From Phycisphaerales bacterium (GTDB taxonomy: Bacteria > Planctomycetota > Phycisphaerae > Phycisphaerales > UBA1924): DNA of 39,860 nucleotides. Positions 1 to 8,610 of the stretch are shown piece by piece. The first letter of the stretch is position 1; each line of letters begins with the position of its first letter. The translations under genes and the position numbers were made by a program. The notes below the pieces were generated by a model. The model saw only the letters and a program-made list of their open reading frames with translations. It did not search any database and had not been told where the DNA came from. The stretch is from assembly GCA_029260555.1 (NCBI GenBank), contig JAJDCZ010000057.1, positions 1 to 39,860 of the forward strand, read 5' to 3'.

Positions 1-2
1 CC

Positions 3-1808
3 CCCCTCAACACCCCCCCCGCCATCACCTACACCGTCAGCCTCGACCATGCGCCTTCCCAGCTCATCAATGTCGCCATGCACATCACCGACATCACCAC
101 CGACACCATTGATATCGCCCTGCCCGCATGGAGGCCCGGCAAGTATCTCATCCTTGATCAGGCAGGCACCATCCAGAACCTCTCTGCACAATCAAACAAC
201 GCCCCCCTCTCCATCGAGAAAACCGATAAATCGACCTGGCGCATCAGCACACTCACAAACTCAAGCATCACTGTCACATATCAGGTTTATGCAAATGATC
301 TGGGCAATCGCACTTCCCACGCAGACGATTCCCACGCCTTCATGGATGGCTCAGCTGTCTTCTTTTACATCCCCGATCGTATCAACGAACCCCTCTCCAT
401 CACCATCAACAAACCCGATGACTGGTCGATCGCTACAGGTCTGGAAGCAAGTCCAGACGACCCCAGCACGCTCATCGCCTCCAGCTATCACATTCTGGCA
501 GATTCCCCCATCGAAGTTGGCATCCACGATCTCATCCGCTTCACCGTGGCAGATGTCCCGCATGAAATCGTCATCTGGGGTCGAAACAATCACAAAGAGC
601 AAGCACTCGCTGAGGACTTTGCCAAAATCGTCACCGAACAACGCGCAGTCTTCAACGAACTCCCCTACACCCGCTATGTCTACATCATCCACTGCTCCCC
701 AACCGCCCATGGCGGCACCGAGCACCTCAACTCCACCGTCATGCAGACCTCGCCCACCGTCTTTGACACTAAAGATTCCTACGACAGCTTCCTGGGGCTC
801 GTCTCACACGAAATGTTCCACACATGGAATGTCAAACAGCTCCGCCCCACAGGGCTCGTTCCTTATGACTATTCCAAAGAAAACTACACCGACCTCCTCT
901 GGGTCGCTGAAGGCACCACCAGCTATTACACACCCATCTCACTCGTCCGTGCTGGCATCAAAGAACCAGATGACTACTTCAAAGACCTCGCCAGATCCAT
1001 CGGCTCCTACCGCGCACACCCCGGCGCCAACATCCAGTCCCTCGCCGATTCAAGCTTCGACGCCTGGATCAAGTTCAACAAAAGAAATGCCCACTCATCC
1101 AACACCACCGTCTCGTTCTATCGCAAAGGCTCTCTGGTCAGCCTCCTTATTGACATGAAAACCCGTCAGCTCACCGAAAACAAACGCTCTCTGGATGTCG
1201 TGCTCCAATCCCTCTACACCCGCTTCCCACGCTCAGGCCCCGGCTACACCACCGATGATCTCATCCAGACACTCGAAGCCATGACCCTCGAAGACTTCAC
1301 AGGATTCTTCAGACAGTTCGTCACAGGCACCGACAAACTTCCATTTGAAGAAGCCCTAATCCAGGCAGGCCTTGAACTCACCGAAGACCTCGATAAAGAT
1401 GACGATGATGACGACCCCCAGGCATGGATCGGTCTCTCCCTTTCAAACAGCGCAAATGCCTACACCGTCAGGCGTGCCAACTCTCAAGGCCCCGCCTTCG
1501 CTGCTGGCATCATCCCCGGCGATCAGATCGTCGCGATCAACCACATCAAACTCACAACTTCAAACCTCGATAATGCCCTGTCGCTCATCACCCCAAACGA
1601 TGACATCACCATCTCGCTCTTTCGCTACGATCAGCTCATCGAAAAATCCATCACCACCACGACCAAACCCAACACCAAATGGAAAATTAAACGCGTCGAT
1701 GACCCCACAAACCTGCAACAATCAATCTACCAAAGCTGGCTCGGTCAGCCCTGGCCTGACGATGAAGTCGAAGATGCTCAGGACAATGACGATAATGATG
1801 ACGAGTAG
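3..1808 (+). CDS. M61-family metallopeptidase with C-terminal PDZ domain (5' end cut by window)
   Basis: Zinc aminopeptidase of the glycyl-aminopeptidase (M61) type. The reading frame is open from base 3 with no start codon that fits; residues before the first ATG (78) already match the family's N-terminal beta domain (ITYTVSLDHAPSQL), so the gene starts outside the window. The catalytic motif HEMFH is encoded at 807-821, followed about 30 residues later by WVAEGTTSYY, whose Glu is the third zinc ligand; GGTEHLNST upstream corresponds to the substrate-binding GG-x-EH segment. A PDZ domain (AWIGLSLS to about residue 560) follows a short poly-Asp run. An acidic tail (DDEVEDAQDNDDNDDE) ends the protein. 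Codons are strongly C-ending, as in the next two plus-strand genes. Guanine deaminase begins about 30 bases downstream, so the two may be co-transcribed. Family assignment is secure; the substrate is not known. Confidence 0.9.
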   Translation, partial: PLNTPPAITYTVSLDHAPSQLINVAMHITDITTDTIDIALPAWRPGKYLILDQAGTIQNLSAQSNNAPLSIEKTDKSTWRISTLTNSSITVTYQVYANDLGNRTSHADDSHAFMDGSAVFFYIPDRINEPLSITINKPDDWSIATGLEASPDDPSTLIASSYHILADSPIEVGIHDLIRFTVADVPHEIVIWGRNNHKEQALAEDFAKIVTEQRAVFNELPYTRYVYIIHCSPTAHGGTEHLNSTVMQTSPTVFDTKDSYDSFLGLVSHEMFHTWNVKQLRPTGLVPYDYSKENYTDLLWVAEGTTSYYTPISLVRAGIKEPDDYFKDLARSIGSYRAHPGANIQSLADSSFDAWIKFNKRNAHSSNTTVSFYRKGSLVSLLIDMKTRQLTENKRSLDVVLQSLYTRFPRSGPGYTTDDLIQTLEAMTLEDFTGFFRQFVTGTDKLPFEEALIQAGLELTEDLDKDDDDDDPQAWIGLSLSNSANAYTVRRANSQGPAFAAGIIPGDQIVAINHIKLTTSNLDNALSLITPNDDITISLFRYDQLIEKSITTTTKPNTKWKIKRVDDPTNLQQSIYQSWLGQPWPDDEVEDAQDNDDNDDE

Positions 1809-1838
1809 CCCAATCCGTTCAGCCTTCGCTCCAAATGA

Positions 1839-3059
1839 GTGCCCAGCATGATTATCTCAGGCACACTCATGTTGCCAGGCTCACCCAGCACTGTCCGCCT
1901 TGCCCCGGGCTGGATCGCAACCGATCACGATCACATCGCCCAGGTCCATGAATCCGAATCTCGCACGACTGATATCGACCTTGGAGGCGACGACTGCCTC
2001 ATCTTCCCCGGCTTTATCGACACCCACCTTCACCTCCCCCAGTTCGATTCCATAGGCCAGGACAATCTGCCTCTGTTGCAATGGCTCGATGAAATCATTT
2101 TCCCCGCTGAATCCCGCTGGGAGAATCCTGATTACGCCCGCTCCATGACCCAGCGTGTCGCCCACCAGCTCCTCTCCCATGGCACAACTTCAATCGCTGC
2201 CTATGCAACCGTCCACGCACACTCCGCTCAAATCACTCTGGATCTCCTAGCAGACCTCGGCTTTGCAGGCTGTGTAGGTCATGTCCTGATGGACCGAAAC
2301 GCACCGGACTTCCTGCTCAAACCCGCAACTCAGCTCATCGATGAAGCCGCCGCCGCTAAACCCAAAGGCCGCCTCACCCCCGCCATCACCCCCCGGTTTG
2401 CCATCTCTTGCACACCCGATCTCCTTGAAGGCGCAGGACAACTCGCCAGTAAGTTTCCCTGGCCTATCCAGACCCACCTCGCTGAAACCGTCCCCGAATG
2501 TCTGCTCATTGCTGAACTCTTCAATAACACGCCTTACACCCAGGTCTACGACCAGTTCAACCTGCTCACCGAGAAAACCATCCTCGCTCATGGCATATGG
2601 CTCGACCAAAACGACCATGCCTTGATCAAATCCAGAAACGCCATCATCGCCCACTGTCCCACCGCCAACGAGTTCCTTCGCGCAGGCACCATGAACCGTG
2701 CCGACACTCTCGTTTCAGGCGTCAAGCTCAGCCTCGGATCTGATGTCGCAGGCGGGCCGGATCGTTCGATGGTTCGCGTTGCCCGCGCCATGATCGACGC
2801 AGCCAAAGCAGTCAACACCCAGACACCACCCTCAGCTGCCCAATGCTTCTGGCAGATCACTCAGTCCAACGCTGACATATTGAATCTGCCAACCACAGGT
2901 ACAATCAAAGCTGGCAACTTCGCTGACCTGCTCGTCATCAAGCCCGACATTCCCTGGCAGGATTCCCCCAATCCACTCTCAACGCTGCTCTATGCCTGGG
3001 ACGACCGCTGGCTCAAAGCCACCATCATCCAGGGCCAACTCCGTTACCAGGCAGAATAG
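1839..3059 (+). CDS. guaD: guanine deaminase (amidohydrolase superfamily)
   Basis: Hydrolyses guanine to xanthine and ammonia in purine salvage or catabolism. The metal-binding GFIDTHLHLPQ motif (His63, His65 counted from the GTG start) with the following Gln is diagnostic of guanine deaminases, as are LLQWLDEIIFPAE, the third ligand in QTHLAET, HCPTANEFLRAG and the catalytic Asp in LGSDVAGGPDRSM. The C-terminus has the usual composite beta-sandwich motif GNFADLLVI. Length (406 residues) is normal to slightly short. The frame opens at a GTG (1839), but the ATG at 1848 (MIISGTL) is equally plausible; no strong ribosome site separates them. It lies 30 bases after the M61 peptidase and converges on the membrane protein downstream with a 5-base gap. 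Other amidohydrolases (chlorohydrolase, cytosine deaminase) fit the motifs less well. Confidence 0.88.
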   Translation: MPSMIISGTLMLPGSPSTVRLAPGWIATDHDHIAQVHESESRTTDIDLGGDDCLIFPGFIDTHLHLPQFDSIGQDNLPLLQWLDEIIFPAESRWENPDYARSMTQRVAHQLLSHGTTSIAAYATVHAHSAQITLDLLADLGFAGCVGHVLMDRNAPDFLLKPATQLIDEAAAAKPKGRLTPAITPRFAISCTPDLLEGAGQLASKFPWPIQTHLAETVPECLLIAELFNNTPYTQVYDQFNLLTEKTILAHGIWLDQNDHALIKSRNAIIAHCPTANEFLRAGTMNRADTLVSGVKLSLGSDVAGGPDRSMVRVARAMIDAAKAVNTQTPPSAAQCFWQITQSNADILNLPTTGTIKAGNFADLLVIKPDIPWQDSPNPLSTLLYAWDDRWLKATIIQGQLRYQAE

Positions 3060-3064
3060 TTTGA

Positions 3065-3781
3065 TTATGCCGAACCAATACTCTGATTGAGCATCATTCC
3101 TATATAGACCAGAATCCAGAGCACAAAATGCACCCCCGCCACGATCGCAAAGCGATGCCGATCAAACCGGAACAGCCCGAATAAAATCGCAGCATACAGC
3201 CCCGCTCCGATCAGCAGATATATCGGATACTCAATAAATGCAAATGCTGTCGAGTCCAGACCTGTTCCGCCCAAAAATCTGAGTCGAAACACCATCGCAA
3301 ACGCCGACACTGCAACAAACATCCGCCCCGCTGCTACATCAAGTTGGCCCAGACGCTTCTGATCAAAAAACGCAGCGATACCAAGTGCCGCCACACCCGT
3401 TCCCGTATGCAACAGCACATTGTAAAGCGTCAATCCCGACTTTGCCAACCAGTGATCCGATGCATTCACCCCCGACGCCACCACCGCAATCAAAAGAGCA
3501 ACCCCGCCCACAATCAACAAAACCTTCAGTCCGTCCCAGCCAGGCTTGATATAAACCTCTGCTTTATCCTTCTCGTCACCCCCATCGTGCCCCTCATCTT
3601 TATTCTTCTTTCCATCATCGCCAGAGATCGCCCGCTCAACTTCAGGATCATCTGAAAAGTCCGCATCCTCTTCAAACCCCGATAGCAGGCTCTCTTTCTC
3701 TAGTTCTCCCTCGCCTGTCGATGACCCCTCAGGCTTATCGTCAATCGGTTCCAGCTCATATCCGTCTTGCTCATCAGCCAT
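3065..3781 (-). CDS. membrane protein with acidic disordered N-terminus, function unknown
   Basis: I do not recognise this family. The first 80 residues or so are highly acidic, rich in Asp, Glu, Gly and Lys, and look disordered. After an amphipathic Lys/Trp stretch come about five hydrophobic segments (roughly residues 83-106, 115-138, 149-170, 180-206 and 211-232), so it should be an integral inner-membrane protein with a cytoplasmic charged tail. There is no catalytic motif that I can name. The frame opens at a TTG (3784), but the ATG at 3781 is better: GAGGA lies 8-9 bases upstream of it. It is transcribed on its own, converging with guaD and divergent from the agmatinase gene. Plain hypothetical; planctomycetes have many such proteins. 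Confidence 0.75.
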   Translation of the reverse strand: MADEQDGYELEPIDDKPEGSSTGEGELEKESLLSGFEEDADFSDDPEVERAISGDDGKKNKDEGHDGGDEKDKAEVYIKPGWDGLKVLLIVGGVALLIAVVASGVNASDHWLAKSGLTLYNVLLHTGTGVAALGIAAFFDQKRLGQLDVAAGRMFVAVSAFAMVFRLRFLGGTGLDSTAFAFIEYPIYLLIGAGLYAAILFGLFRFDRHRFAIVAGVHFVLWILVYIGMMLNQSIGSA

Positions 3782-3839
3782 CAATATCTTCCTCTAAACT
3801 GGACCTGCCCGGTCCATCATATCTATCCTCGGCCTGACG

Positions 3840-4934
3840 ATGCCAACTCCAACACCAAACAATCGCCTCTCAGACCCCGACGAACCCTCACCCGCCGGCT
3901 CAGGGATCTTCGGCCTCCCTTCTTCTTCCGAAAACGCATCCATTATTCTCATCCCCATCCCCTTCGATGCCACCGCTTCACAAGCCACAGGCTCCGCCCA
4001 AGGCCCCGCAGCCATCCTCGATGCCTCCCGCTTTATCGACCTTTACGACCACAGACTCGGCCCCATTCACACCGCGGGCATCCAAATGCTCAATCAAGAA
4101 TCCTGGATCAATGAGCTTTCCACCCAAACCCGCACACTCACCGAGCCCATTATCCAAAAAGGTGGCCCTGATGCGTCAGATCCCCCTGCCATCAACACCA
4201 TTGATGCTGCAGGCAAAAAAATCCGCGACTGGTCATACACAATCGCCTGTTCTGTTCTCCAGAACAAGCAAACTCCCGCTGTCATCGGAGGCGAACACGC
4301 TGTCAGCCTTGGCAATATCGCAGCTTGTGCCCAGCACCATCCCGGTTTAGGCATCCTCCAACTCGATGCCCACATGGATCTTCGCCTCGCATACGAAGGC
4401 TTCTCGTTCTCCCACGCTTCGATCATGCGCAATGTCATGGACTCTCTGCCCGATGTTGCCAGCCTCACACAAGTCGCCATTCGCGATTATTCTGCTGGCG
4501 AACGCTCCTTCTGCCAGACCAACTCAAACCGCATCACCTCATTCTTCGCTGATGACATCTTTGATCACCTCGCCCAGGGCGCACCCTTTGCCAGCATCTG
4601 CGATCATGTCATCCAGACGCTCCCCACCCATATCTACATCTCATTTGATATCGATGCCCTGGACCCCGCCAACTGCCCAAACACTGGAACCCCCGTCCCC
4701 GGCGGGCTCACCTACGAACAAGCAATCTACCTTCTCTACCGCATCGCCGAAGCAGGCAAAATCATCGTCGGCTTTGATCTGGTCGAAGTCGCCCCTCCCC
4801 ACCCTTCCCCCCCACACCCTGCAACGCCCATATACACCAACACACCTGTCACCCCGCCTTGGGATGCATTTGTTGGTTCGATGGTCCTCTACCGACTGTG
4901 TGGCTGTGCTGCCAAAAGCCAAGGCTTGCTCTGA
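3840..4934 (+). CDS. speB: agmatinase-like ureohydrolase
   Basis: Manganese ureohydrolase; most likely hydrolyses agmatine to putrescine and urea. All metal ligands are visible: GGEH (His153), DAHMD (Asp176, His178, Asp180) and SFDID (Asp270, Asp272). The TGTPVPGGLTYEQA segment and the GFDLVEVAPP ending favour agmatinase over arginase. At 364 residues it is longer than a typical agmatinase (about 300), because of a Pro/Ser-rich N-terminus of about 30 residues and an insertion between residues 95 and 125. A second, clearly different ureohydrolase (hutG) lies 17 kb downstream. No arginine decarboxylase is nearby, so the substrate could instead be another guanidino compound. The start ATG has no good ribosome site, and a slightly different start cannot be excluded. 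Confidence 0.83.
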   Translation: MPTPTPNNRLSDPDEPSPAGSGIFGLPSSSENASIILIPIPFDATASQATGSAQGPAAILDASRFIDLYDHRLGPIHTAGIQMLNQESWINELSTQTRTLTEPIIQKGGPDASDPPAINTIDAAGKKIRDWSYTIACSVLQNKQTPAVIGGEHAVSLGNIAACAQHHPGLGILQLDAHMDLRLAYEGFSFSHASIMRNVMDSLPDVASLTQVAIRDYSAGERSFCQTNSNRITSFFADDIFDHLAQGAPFASICDHVIQTLPTHIYISFDIDALDPANCPNTGTPVPGGLTYEQAIYLLYRIAEAGKIIVGFDLVEVAPPHPSPPHPATPIYTNTPVTPPWDAFVGSMVLYRLCGCAAKSQGLL

Positions 4935-4966
4935 CATCGCATTGTCTGCATCAACCTTGCTTGCCG

Positions 4967-5629
4967 TCACGCACCCAGAATCATTGCAATAGTTCCAATC
5001 AGCCGATCCGTGATCGCCCCGCCAATGCCCCAAAGTATTTCGCTGCCCAGAAAGAACACGCCAGCAAATATCATCAACCCGACAATCTGCCCGTTATTTG
5101 TCAGAAAAAAGCCTCGATACGAAGGTACGAAATCTGCCAGAATCCGCGAACCATCCAGAGGCGGCAACGGCAGCAAGTTGAACACCATCAAAACGATATT
5201 CAATAAAACCCCCACTCGGAAAACCATCAACAGGTTTTCGCCAGTCGTCCCGATTCCCGTATTCATGGTCTTCATAATCACCGCGGCTATCACCGCAGCG
5301 ATCACAGCCAGAGACAGATTCATCAAAGGCCCAGCCGCTGCGACAATCGCATCGCCATGCCGAGAACGAAACCGCGACGGGTTCACAGGCATCATCCCAA
5401 ATGCAATCCCCACCAGGAAAAACAGCAACAGGCTGAACTGGCCCATATGAACCAGTGGATTCCATGTCATGTGCCCCGTTTCAATCGGTGTGCGATCACC
5501 CTGACGAATCGCAGCCCAGCCATGTGCAAGCTCGTGAAGCGTGATCGAACCGATCACCCACACCACCCATGCAAACAAAAGCATGTGGCTCCTCGCCCAC
5601 AGATCAGCAACCCACCAGCCCTGCATCAT
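4967..5629 (-). CDS. site-2 protease family membrane metalloprotease (M50)
   Basis: Intramembrane zinc protease of the M50/S2P class. The first membrane helix carries HELAH (His32, Glu33, His36), and the third ligand is in the late motif NLLPLPPLDGSR (Asp159), which matches the family's N-x-x-P-x-x-P-x-D-G pattern. About five to six hydrophobic segments, 220 residues, no PDZ domain: this is the short, M50B type often found in bacteria and of unknown substrate. Start at the first of two adjacent ATGs; GGAGG lies 9 bases upstream (5639-5643), which decides the start. It converges with the agmatinase gene and lies just downstream of rplT on the same strand (54 bases), so it could be transcribed with the ribosomal protein genes; I see no convincing terminator between them. 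Confidence 0.87.
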   Translation of the reverse strand: MMQGWWVADLWARSHMLLFAWVVWVIGSITLHELAHGWAAIRQGDRTPIETGHMTWNPLVHMGQFSLLLFFLVGIAFGMMPVNPSRFRSRHGDAIVAAAGPLMNLSLAVIAAVIAAVIMKTMNTGIGTTGENLLMVFRVGVLLNIVLMVFNLLPLPPLDGSRILADFVPSYRGFFLTNNGQIVGLMIFAGVFFLGSEILWGIGGAITDRLIGTIAMILGA

Positions 5630-5683
5630 GACGGTCGGCCTCCGATTGGTTTTTGCTCATTTATCCTGAATCACCCGAAGCGA

Positions 5684-6058
5684 TCAAGTCTTGGCAGGCA
5701 TCGCTGTGGATGCCTTGACAGCCATCTCAACCAGCCTGTCGAACAGCTTGGGGTTATCAATCGCAATCTGGCTGAGCATCTTGCGATTCAGCACCACACC
5801 ACTGAGCTTGAGTCCATTCATGAACAGGCTGTACCGTGTGCCTCTCATGCGACAAGCCGCGGTGATGCGTGTGATCCAAAGCCCACGCATGTCACGCTTG
5901 CGGTTACGACGATCGCGATAGGCATACACGCCTGAACGAATCACCGCATCGCGGGCTTTGTAGTAATGCTTGGAGCGTGAGCCATAATACCCACGAGCCT
6001 GACGAAGAATTCTTTTACGCTTCTGCGTGCGGGCAGCGCCTTTACGAACACGAGGCAT
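5684..6058 (-). CDS. rplT: 50S ribosomal protein L20
   Basis: Large-subunit assembly protein that binds 23S rRNA. The sequence is unmistakable: MPRVRKGAARTQKRKRIL, the basic ARGYYGSRSKHYYKARDAV helix, RRRNRKRDMRGLWI-type core and MLSQIAIDNPKLFDRLV near the end. Length (124 residues) is normal, apart from a short extra C-terminal tail. GGAG lies 8 bases before the ATG. It follows rpmI on the same strand after a 139-base gap, the usual order, but infC, normally first in this operon, is not here. In many bacteria L20 represses its own operon by binding the leader; the gap before rplT could hold such a site, containing the small hairpin CGGGTAGAACCCG, but this is inference. Confidence 0.98.
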   Translation of the reverse strand: MPRVRKGAARTQKRKRILRQARGYYGSRSKHYYKARDAVIRSGVYAYRDRRNRKRDMRGLWITRITAACRMRGTRYSLFMNGLKLSGVVLNRKMLSQIAIDNPKLFDRLVEMAVKASTAMPAKT

Positions 6059-6197
6059 GATTCAATCTCCAAATCTTGAGTTCAGCGGGGCGGGTTCTAC
6101 CCGTCTTTGCGTCCCGGCGAACAGGGCATCTGATTGTCAATACACTGCCCACTTGCAAAACATCACAGCCGGGCAGTCAAATATTTTTGAATAAACT

Positions 6198-6497
6198 CTA
6201 TTCCGAAGCGAGTGCTTGTGCCTGAGCTTCACGCATCGCCCGCTTCTGCTCTGGCGACGGGCTGCGCTTCCGGGATGAGGCTGGCTGATTACGACCACGC
6301 AGGCGACGGTACAGCAGCCTCTCAAAGCGTTTGGTATCAGCACTGGCCATGAACCGGTCCTTGCGGAGCTGGCGAAGCCGTTTGGCCGACTTCCGTGAAC
6401 TCAAGTGCTTGTGAAACGCAGATCTGTGCCGAATCTTCCCCGACTTGGAAATACGAATTCGCTTGAGAAGCCCTTTATGGCTCTTGTTCTTGGGCAT
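6198..6497 (-). CDS. rpmI: 50S ribosomal protein L35 with C-terminal extension
   Basis: Small basic large-subunit protein. MPKNKSHKGLLKRIRISKSG and the later SSRKSAKRLRQLRKD block match L35. The frame is open to a TTG at 6506, but AGGAG (6507-6511) ends right next to that codon, leaving 9 bases to the ATG at 6497, so the ATG is the true start. The protein is 99 residues, whereas L35 is normally about 65: the family core ends near RFERLLY and is followed by about 30 extra residues rich in Arg, Ser, Pro, Gln and Ala. The extension is in frame with an ordinary stop codon and there is no sign of fusion to a known domain. The upstream 170 bases hold no infC; a weak TATAGA box lies about 20 bases before the ribosome site. 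Confidence 0.96.
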   Translation of the reverse strand: MPKNKSHKGLLKRIRISKSGKIRHRSAFHKHLSSRKSAKRLRQLRKDRFMASADTKRFERLLYRRLRGRNQPASSRKRSPSPEQKRAMREAQAQALASE

Positions 6498-6670
6498 GAC
6501 CGACAACTCCTGACCACTTAAAATCTATACACCCCAGCCTGACACCTTCCGTGTGCACATAACCGGGCGAAGTCAACAGTAGACCCCCTCGGGCCTTCCA
6601 GCAACCGATCATGCACACCAAATTCATTCCATTATGATGCTTTTCAGGTAAACCCGAGCGTCAAGACCCA

Positions 6671-7951
6671 TCAAGGGCCGACAAATGCATCCACAGCGTC
6701 TGCTGGGACTTCCTCACCCCGAAGCCTCAGATTCTCAACCGGCTCACCGCGGCTCAGATACTCACGGATCTGGTTGATCATGCTCTCAAAACCGCGAGGC
6801 AACCAGATATTGTCGCCGCTGGCAAGCTCCGGAGATGCCAACCAGCGTGTCGAGCCATCACCAAAGAGCACGACCTGCCCTTTTCCTGCATGGTTTGGAG
6901 AGTTTTCCTGTGGATAGATCACAAACCCCCGTGCACTGCGCCGAACTACAGGCGATCGATCCGAAAGCACCACCGTTTGTGCAGAATTGCCCCACCCAGG
7001 CTGACGAGGACCAAACATGATCCGATAGCTATAAGAAATCTCACCCAGATTGTGCCAGTCCTGCTCAGAAGGTGAACTCATGGCACGCAATGCTTCGGGA
7101 TTGCCTCCGCAGGCCAGATCATCCAGACGGGTATAGCCGATTTTGGCAAGCAAAAAAAGATTGGCCGAGTTTGATGCCGGTGTATTAACCTCCCACCAGC
7201 GCCCCCCATCGAGCGAGGTCGAAGCCTGAGGCAGCGCAGCCTGATTCTCACCCGCATACAAAGAAAAAGCACTTGCCAGCGATCCAAAGTTGGCCTGACA
7301 CGAAGTCAACTGACTCCGCTGACGCAAGGCTCCCAGTGCGGGCCAAAGCACCGCAGTGCCAATCAGAAACATTGCTGCGATAGAAACAATGTCTGTCAAA
7401 CGAAATCCCCGCCCCGCTGAGCCCTGATCAAAATGCAGACTTTCATCTTGCGCATCAACAGCCGTCTGAACCCGATCCAGCGTCGCTGCAATGAGGGCTG
7501 GGCTTCCTGAGATGCGACTTGACCCATGTGTGATCAGATCCGCCATTTCCTGATGCCGTACTGCACGATCCCGCAACGATCCCGCAACGCGTGCTGTGGT
7601 AAAGCCCGACAGCACCCATGCATCCAGTGCTTCTTCGTCAATCGGCGTCAAAAATGCCTCAATCTCATCCTGCTGCTGGTTTTGTTGAGCTTCCAGGCGC
7701 GCAATCCGTGCCATAACCACATCAACAAGCAACGGATCGCTGGCAGTCGAACCCGAGCCGACCAGATCCATCACACGATGAACCTGCTCAGCGGAGTCTC
7801 TAATGTGCTCAGGAACCTCACTTGGGTTCATGCCCGCATTGACCAGTGCATCAAGTGCCTGAATATCCAGGCTGGAGAGCATGGGACCATTCTCACTGGA
7901 CTGGGGATCGGGTGGGGAGGGGGGTGTGGGAGGGGGTGGAGGGGGGGTCAT
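6671..7951 (-). CDS. membrane protein paired with ECF sigma factor; H-x-DG (DUF1559-like) periplasmic domain, putative anti-sigma
   Basis: About 426 residues. A Pro-rich start (MTPPPPPPTPPSPPDP) leads into about 160 residues of predicted cytoplasmic helical sequence with two similar copies (LDALVNAGMNPSEVPEHIRD and LDAWVLSGFTTARVAGSLRD), each followed by a helix. One membrane segment (DIVSIAAMFLIGTAVLWPAL) is followed by RQRSQLTSCQANFGSLASAF, very like the pseudopilin-type N-terminus of planctomycete DUF1559 proteins. The C-terminal part ends with NHAGKGQVVLFGDGSTRW, a variant of the H-x9-DG motif with ten spacer residues. Its ATG overlaps the sigma factor stop by four bases (7948-7951), which sets the start. 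Position and topology suggest a transmembrane anti-sigma factor or sensor; no zinc-finger HxxxCxxC motif is present, so this role is inference. Confidence 0.8.
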   Translation of the reverse strand: MTPPPPPPTPPSPPDPQSSENGPMLSSLDIQALDALVNAGMNPSEVPEHIRDSAEQVHRVMDLVGSGSTASDPLLVDVVMARIARLEAQQNQQQDEIEAFLTPIDEEALDAWVLSGFTTARVAGSLRDRAVRHQEMADLITHGSSRISGSPALIAATLDRVQTAVDAQDESLHFDQGSAGRGFRLTDIVSIAAMFLIGTAVLWPALGALRQRSQLTSCQANFGSLASAFSLYAGENQAALPQASTSLDGGRWWEVNTPASNSANLFLLAKIGYTRLDDLACGGNPEALRAMSSPSEQDWHNLGEISYSYRIMFGPRQPGWGNSAQTVVLSDRSPVVRRSARGFVIYPQENSPNHAGKGQVVLFGDGSTRWLASPELASGDNIWLPRGFESMINQIREYLSRGEPVENLRLRGEEVPADAVDAFVGP

Positions 7952-8556
7952 GATGCCGAGTCCTCTTTTGATACTCGGTTCCACTGGCGTGCAAACGCTG
8001 CCACAGCAGAATGAAGCCTGGATTTCACCGTACCCAGCGGGATCTGAAGATCCTCTGCCACCTGTGCATAGCTCAAACGCTGAAAGTAAGCCAACAGAAG
8101 AATCTCCCGATACGGATAAGGCAGTTTCTGTAACGCCTGTTCGACGAGTTGTTCCCGTTCCTTGTCGTCCAGAGCCGCCCCGGGGGGGTCGATCTGGACT
8201 TCCATCAGATCTACAAAGGCAGTCGAGTCGTTTCCCCCCGAGCCACCTTGCACTGGAGCGGAAAGATCAACAGTTCGCCTGCGGTTCTTCTTACGAAGGT
8301 AGTCCCTACCTTTGTTCGCCGCAATTGTAAAAAGCCATGGTTTGAATCTGCGGGATGTATCAAATTGCCCAGCTGAGATGTGAATTTGGAGAAAGGTATC
8401 CTGGAAAACATCCTCCGCAGCCTGGTTTTCACCCATCAACCTGCGAAGAAACCGCATCAGATCGTTCTGGTGGCGCTCTATAAGCGTCCGAAAAGCATCC
8501 GCATCACCTTGACGGTAGTTTTCGAGTAGTTTTTCATCACTTACACGATCGGCCAA
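7948..8556 (-). CDS. RNA polymerase ECF sigma factor (RpoE-like)
   Basis: Sigma-70 family regulator that directs RNA polymerase to a small regulon. Region 2 is clear (LLENYRQGDADAFRTLIERH, then AAEDVFQDTFLQIH and FKPWLFTIAANKGRDYLRKK), a linker of about 45 residues follows, and region 4 has the helix-turn-helix LSYAQVAEDLQIPLGTVKSR. The frame is open to a TTG at 8571, but GGAG lies just after that codon and is 9 bases before a second TTG at 8556, which I prefer; either way the product is about 200 residues. The stop overlaps the start of the membrane partner by four bases. Upstream, a TATTAT box (8583-8588) sits next to a 7-bp inverted repeat. Such sigma factors commonly regulate themselves, but no self-recognised promoter can be proven here. 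Confidence 0.92.
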   Translation of the reverse strand: MADRVSDEKLLENYRQGDADAFRTLIERHQNDLMRFLRRLMGENQAAEDVFQDTFLQIHISAGQFDTSRRFKPWLFTIAANKGRDYLRKKNRRRTVDLSAPVQGGSGGNDSTAFVDLMEVQIDPPGAALDDKEREQLVEQALQKLPYPYREILLLAYFQRLSYAQVAEDLQIPLGTVKSRLHSAVAAFARQWNRVSKEDSAS

Positions 8557-8591
8557 GGGGTCGGTCTCCAAAACAGGGCTGATAATACCTG

Positions 8592-8610
8592 AACCAGACA
8601 GGATCTGGTT
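8592..8610. repeat. inverted repeat upstream of ECF sigma gene
   Basis: AACCAGA (8592-8598) and TCTGGTT (8604-8610) form a perfect 7-bp inverted repeat around CAGGA. It lies about 35 bases before the sigma gene start, next to a TATTAT sequence (8583-8588, minus strand) that could be a -10 box. It may be an operator or a leader hairpin; the role is inference. Confidence 0.35.

Noticed and set aside
49..1158. 369-residue frame within the M61 peptidase
   Set aside because: Ser/Thr/Pro-rich shadow of a C-rich gene; the overlapping frame carries clear HEMFH and PDZ motifs.
6059..6197. Separate promoter before rplT (TTGACA within the gap)
   Set aside because: No matching -10 box at 16-18 bases; transcription from rpmI is simpler.
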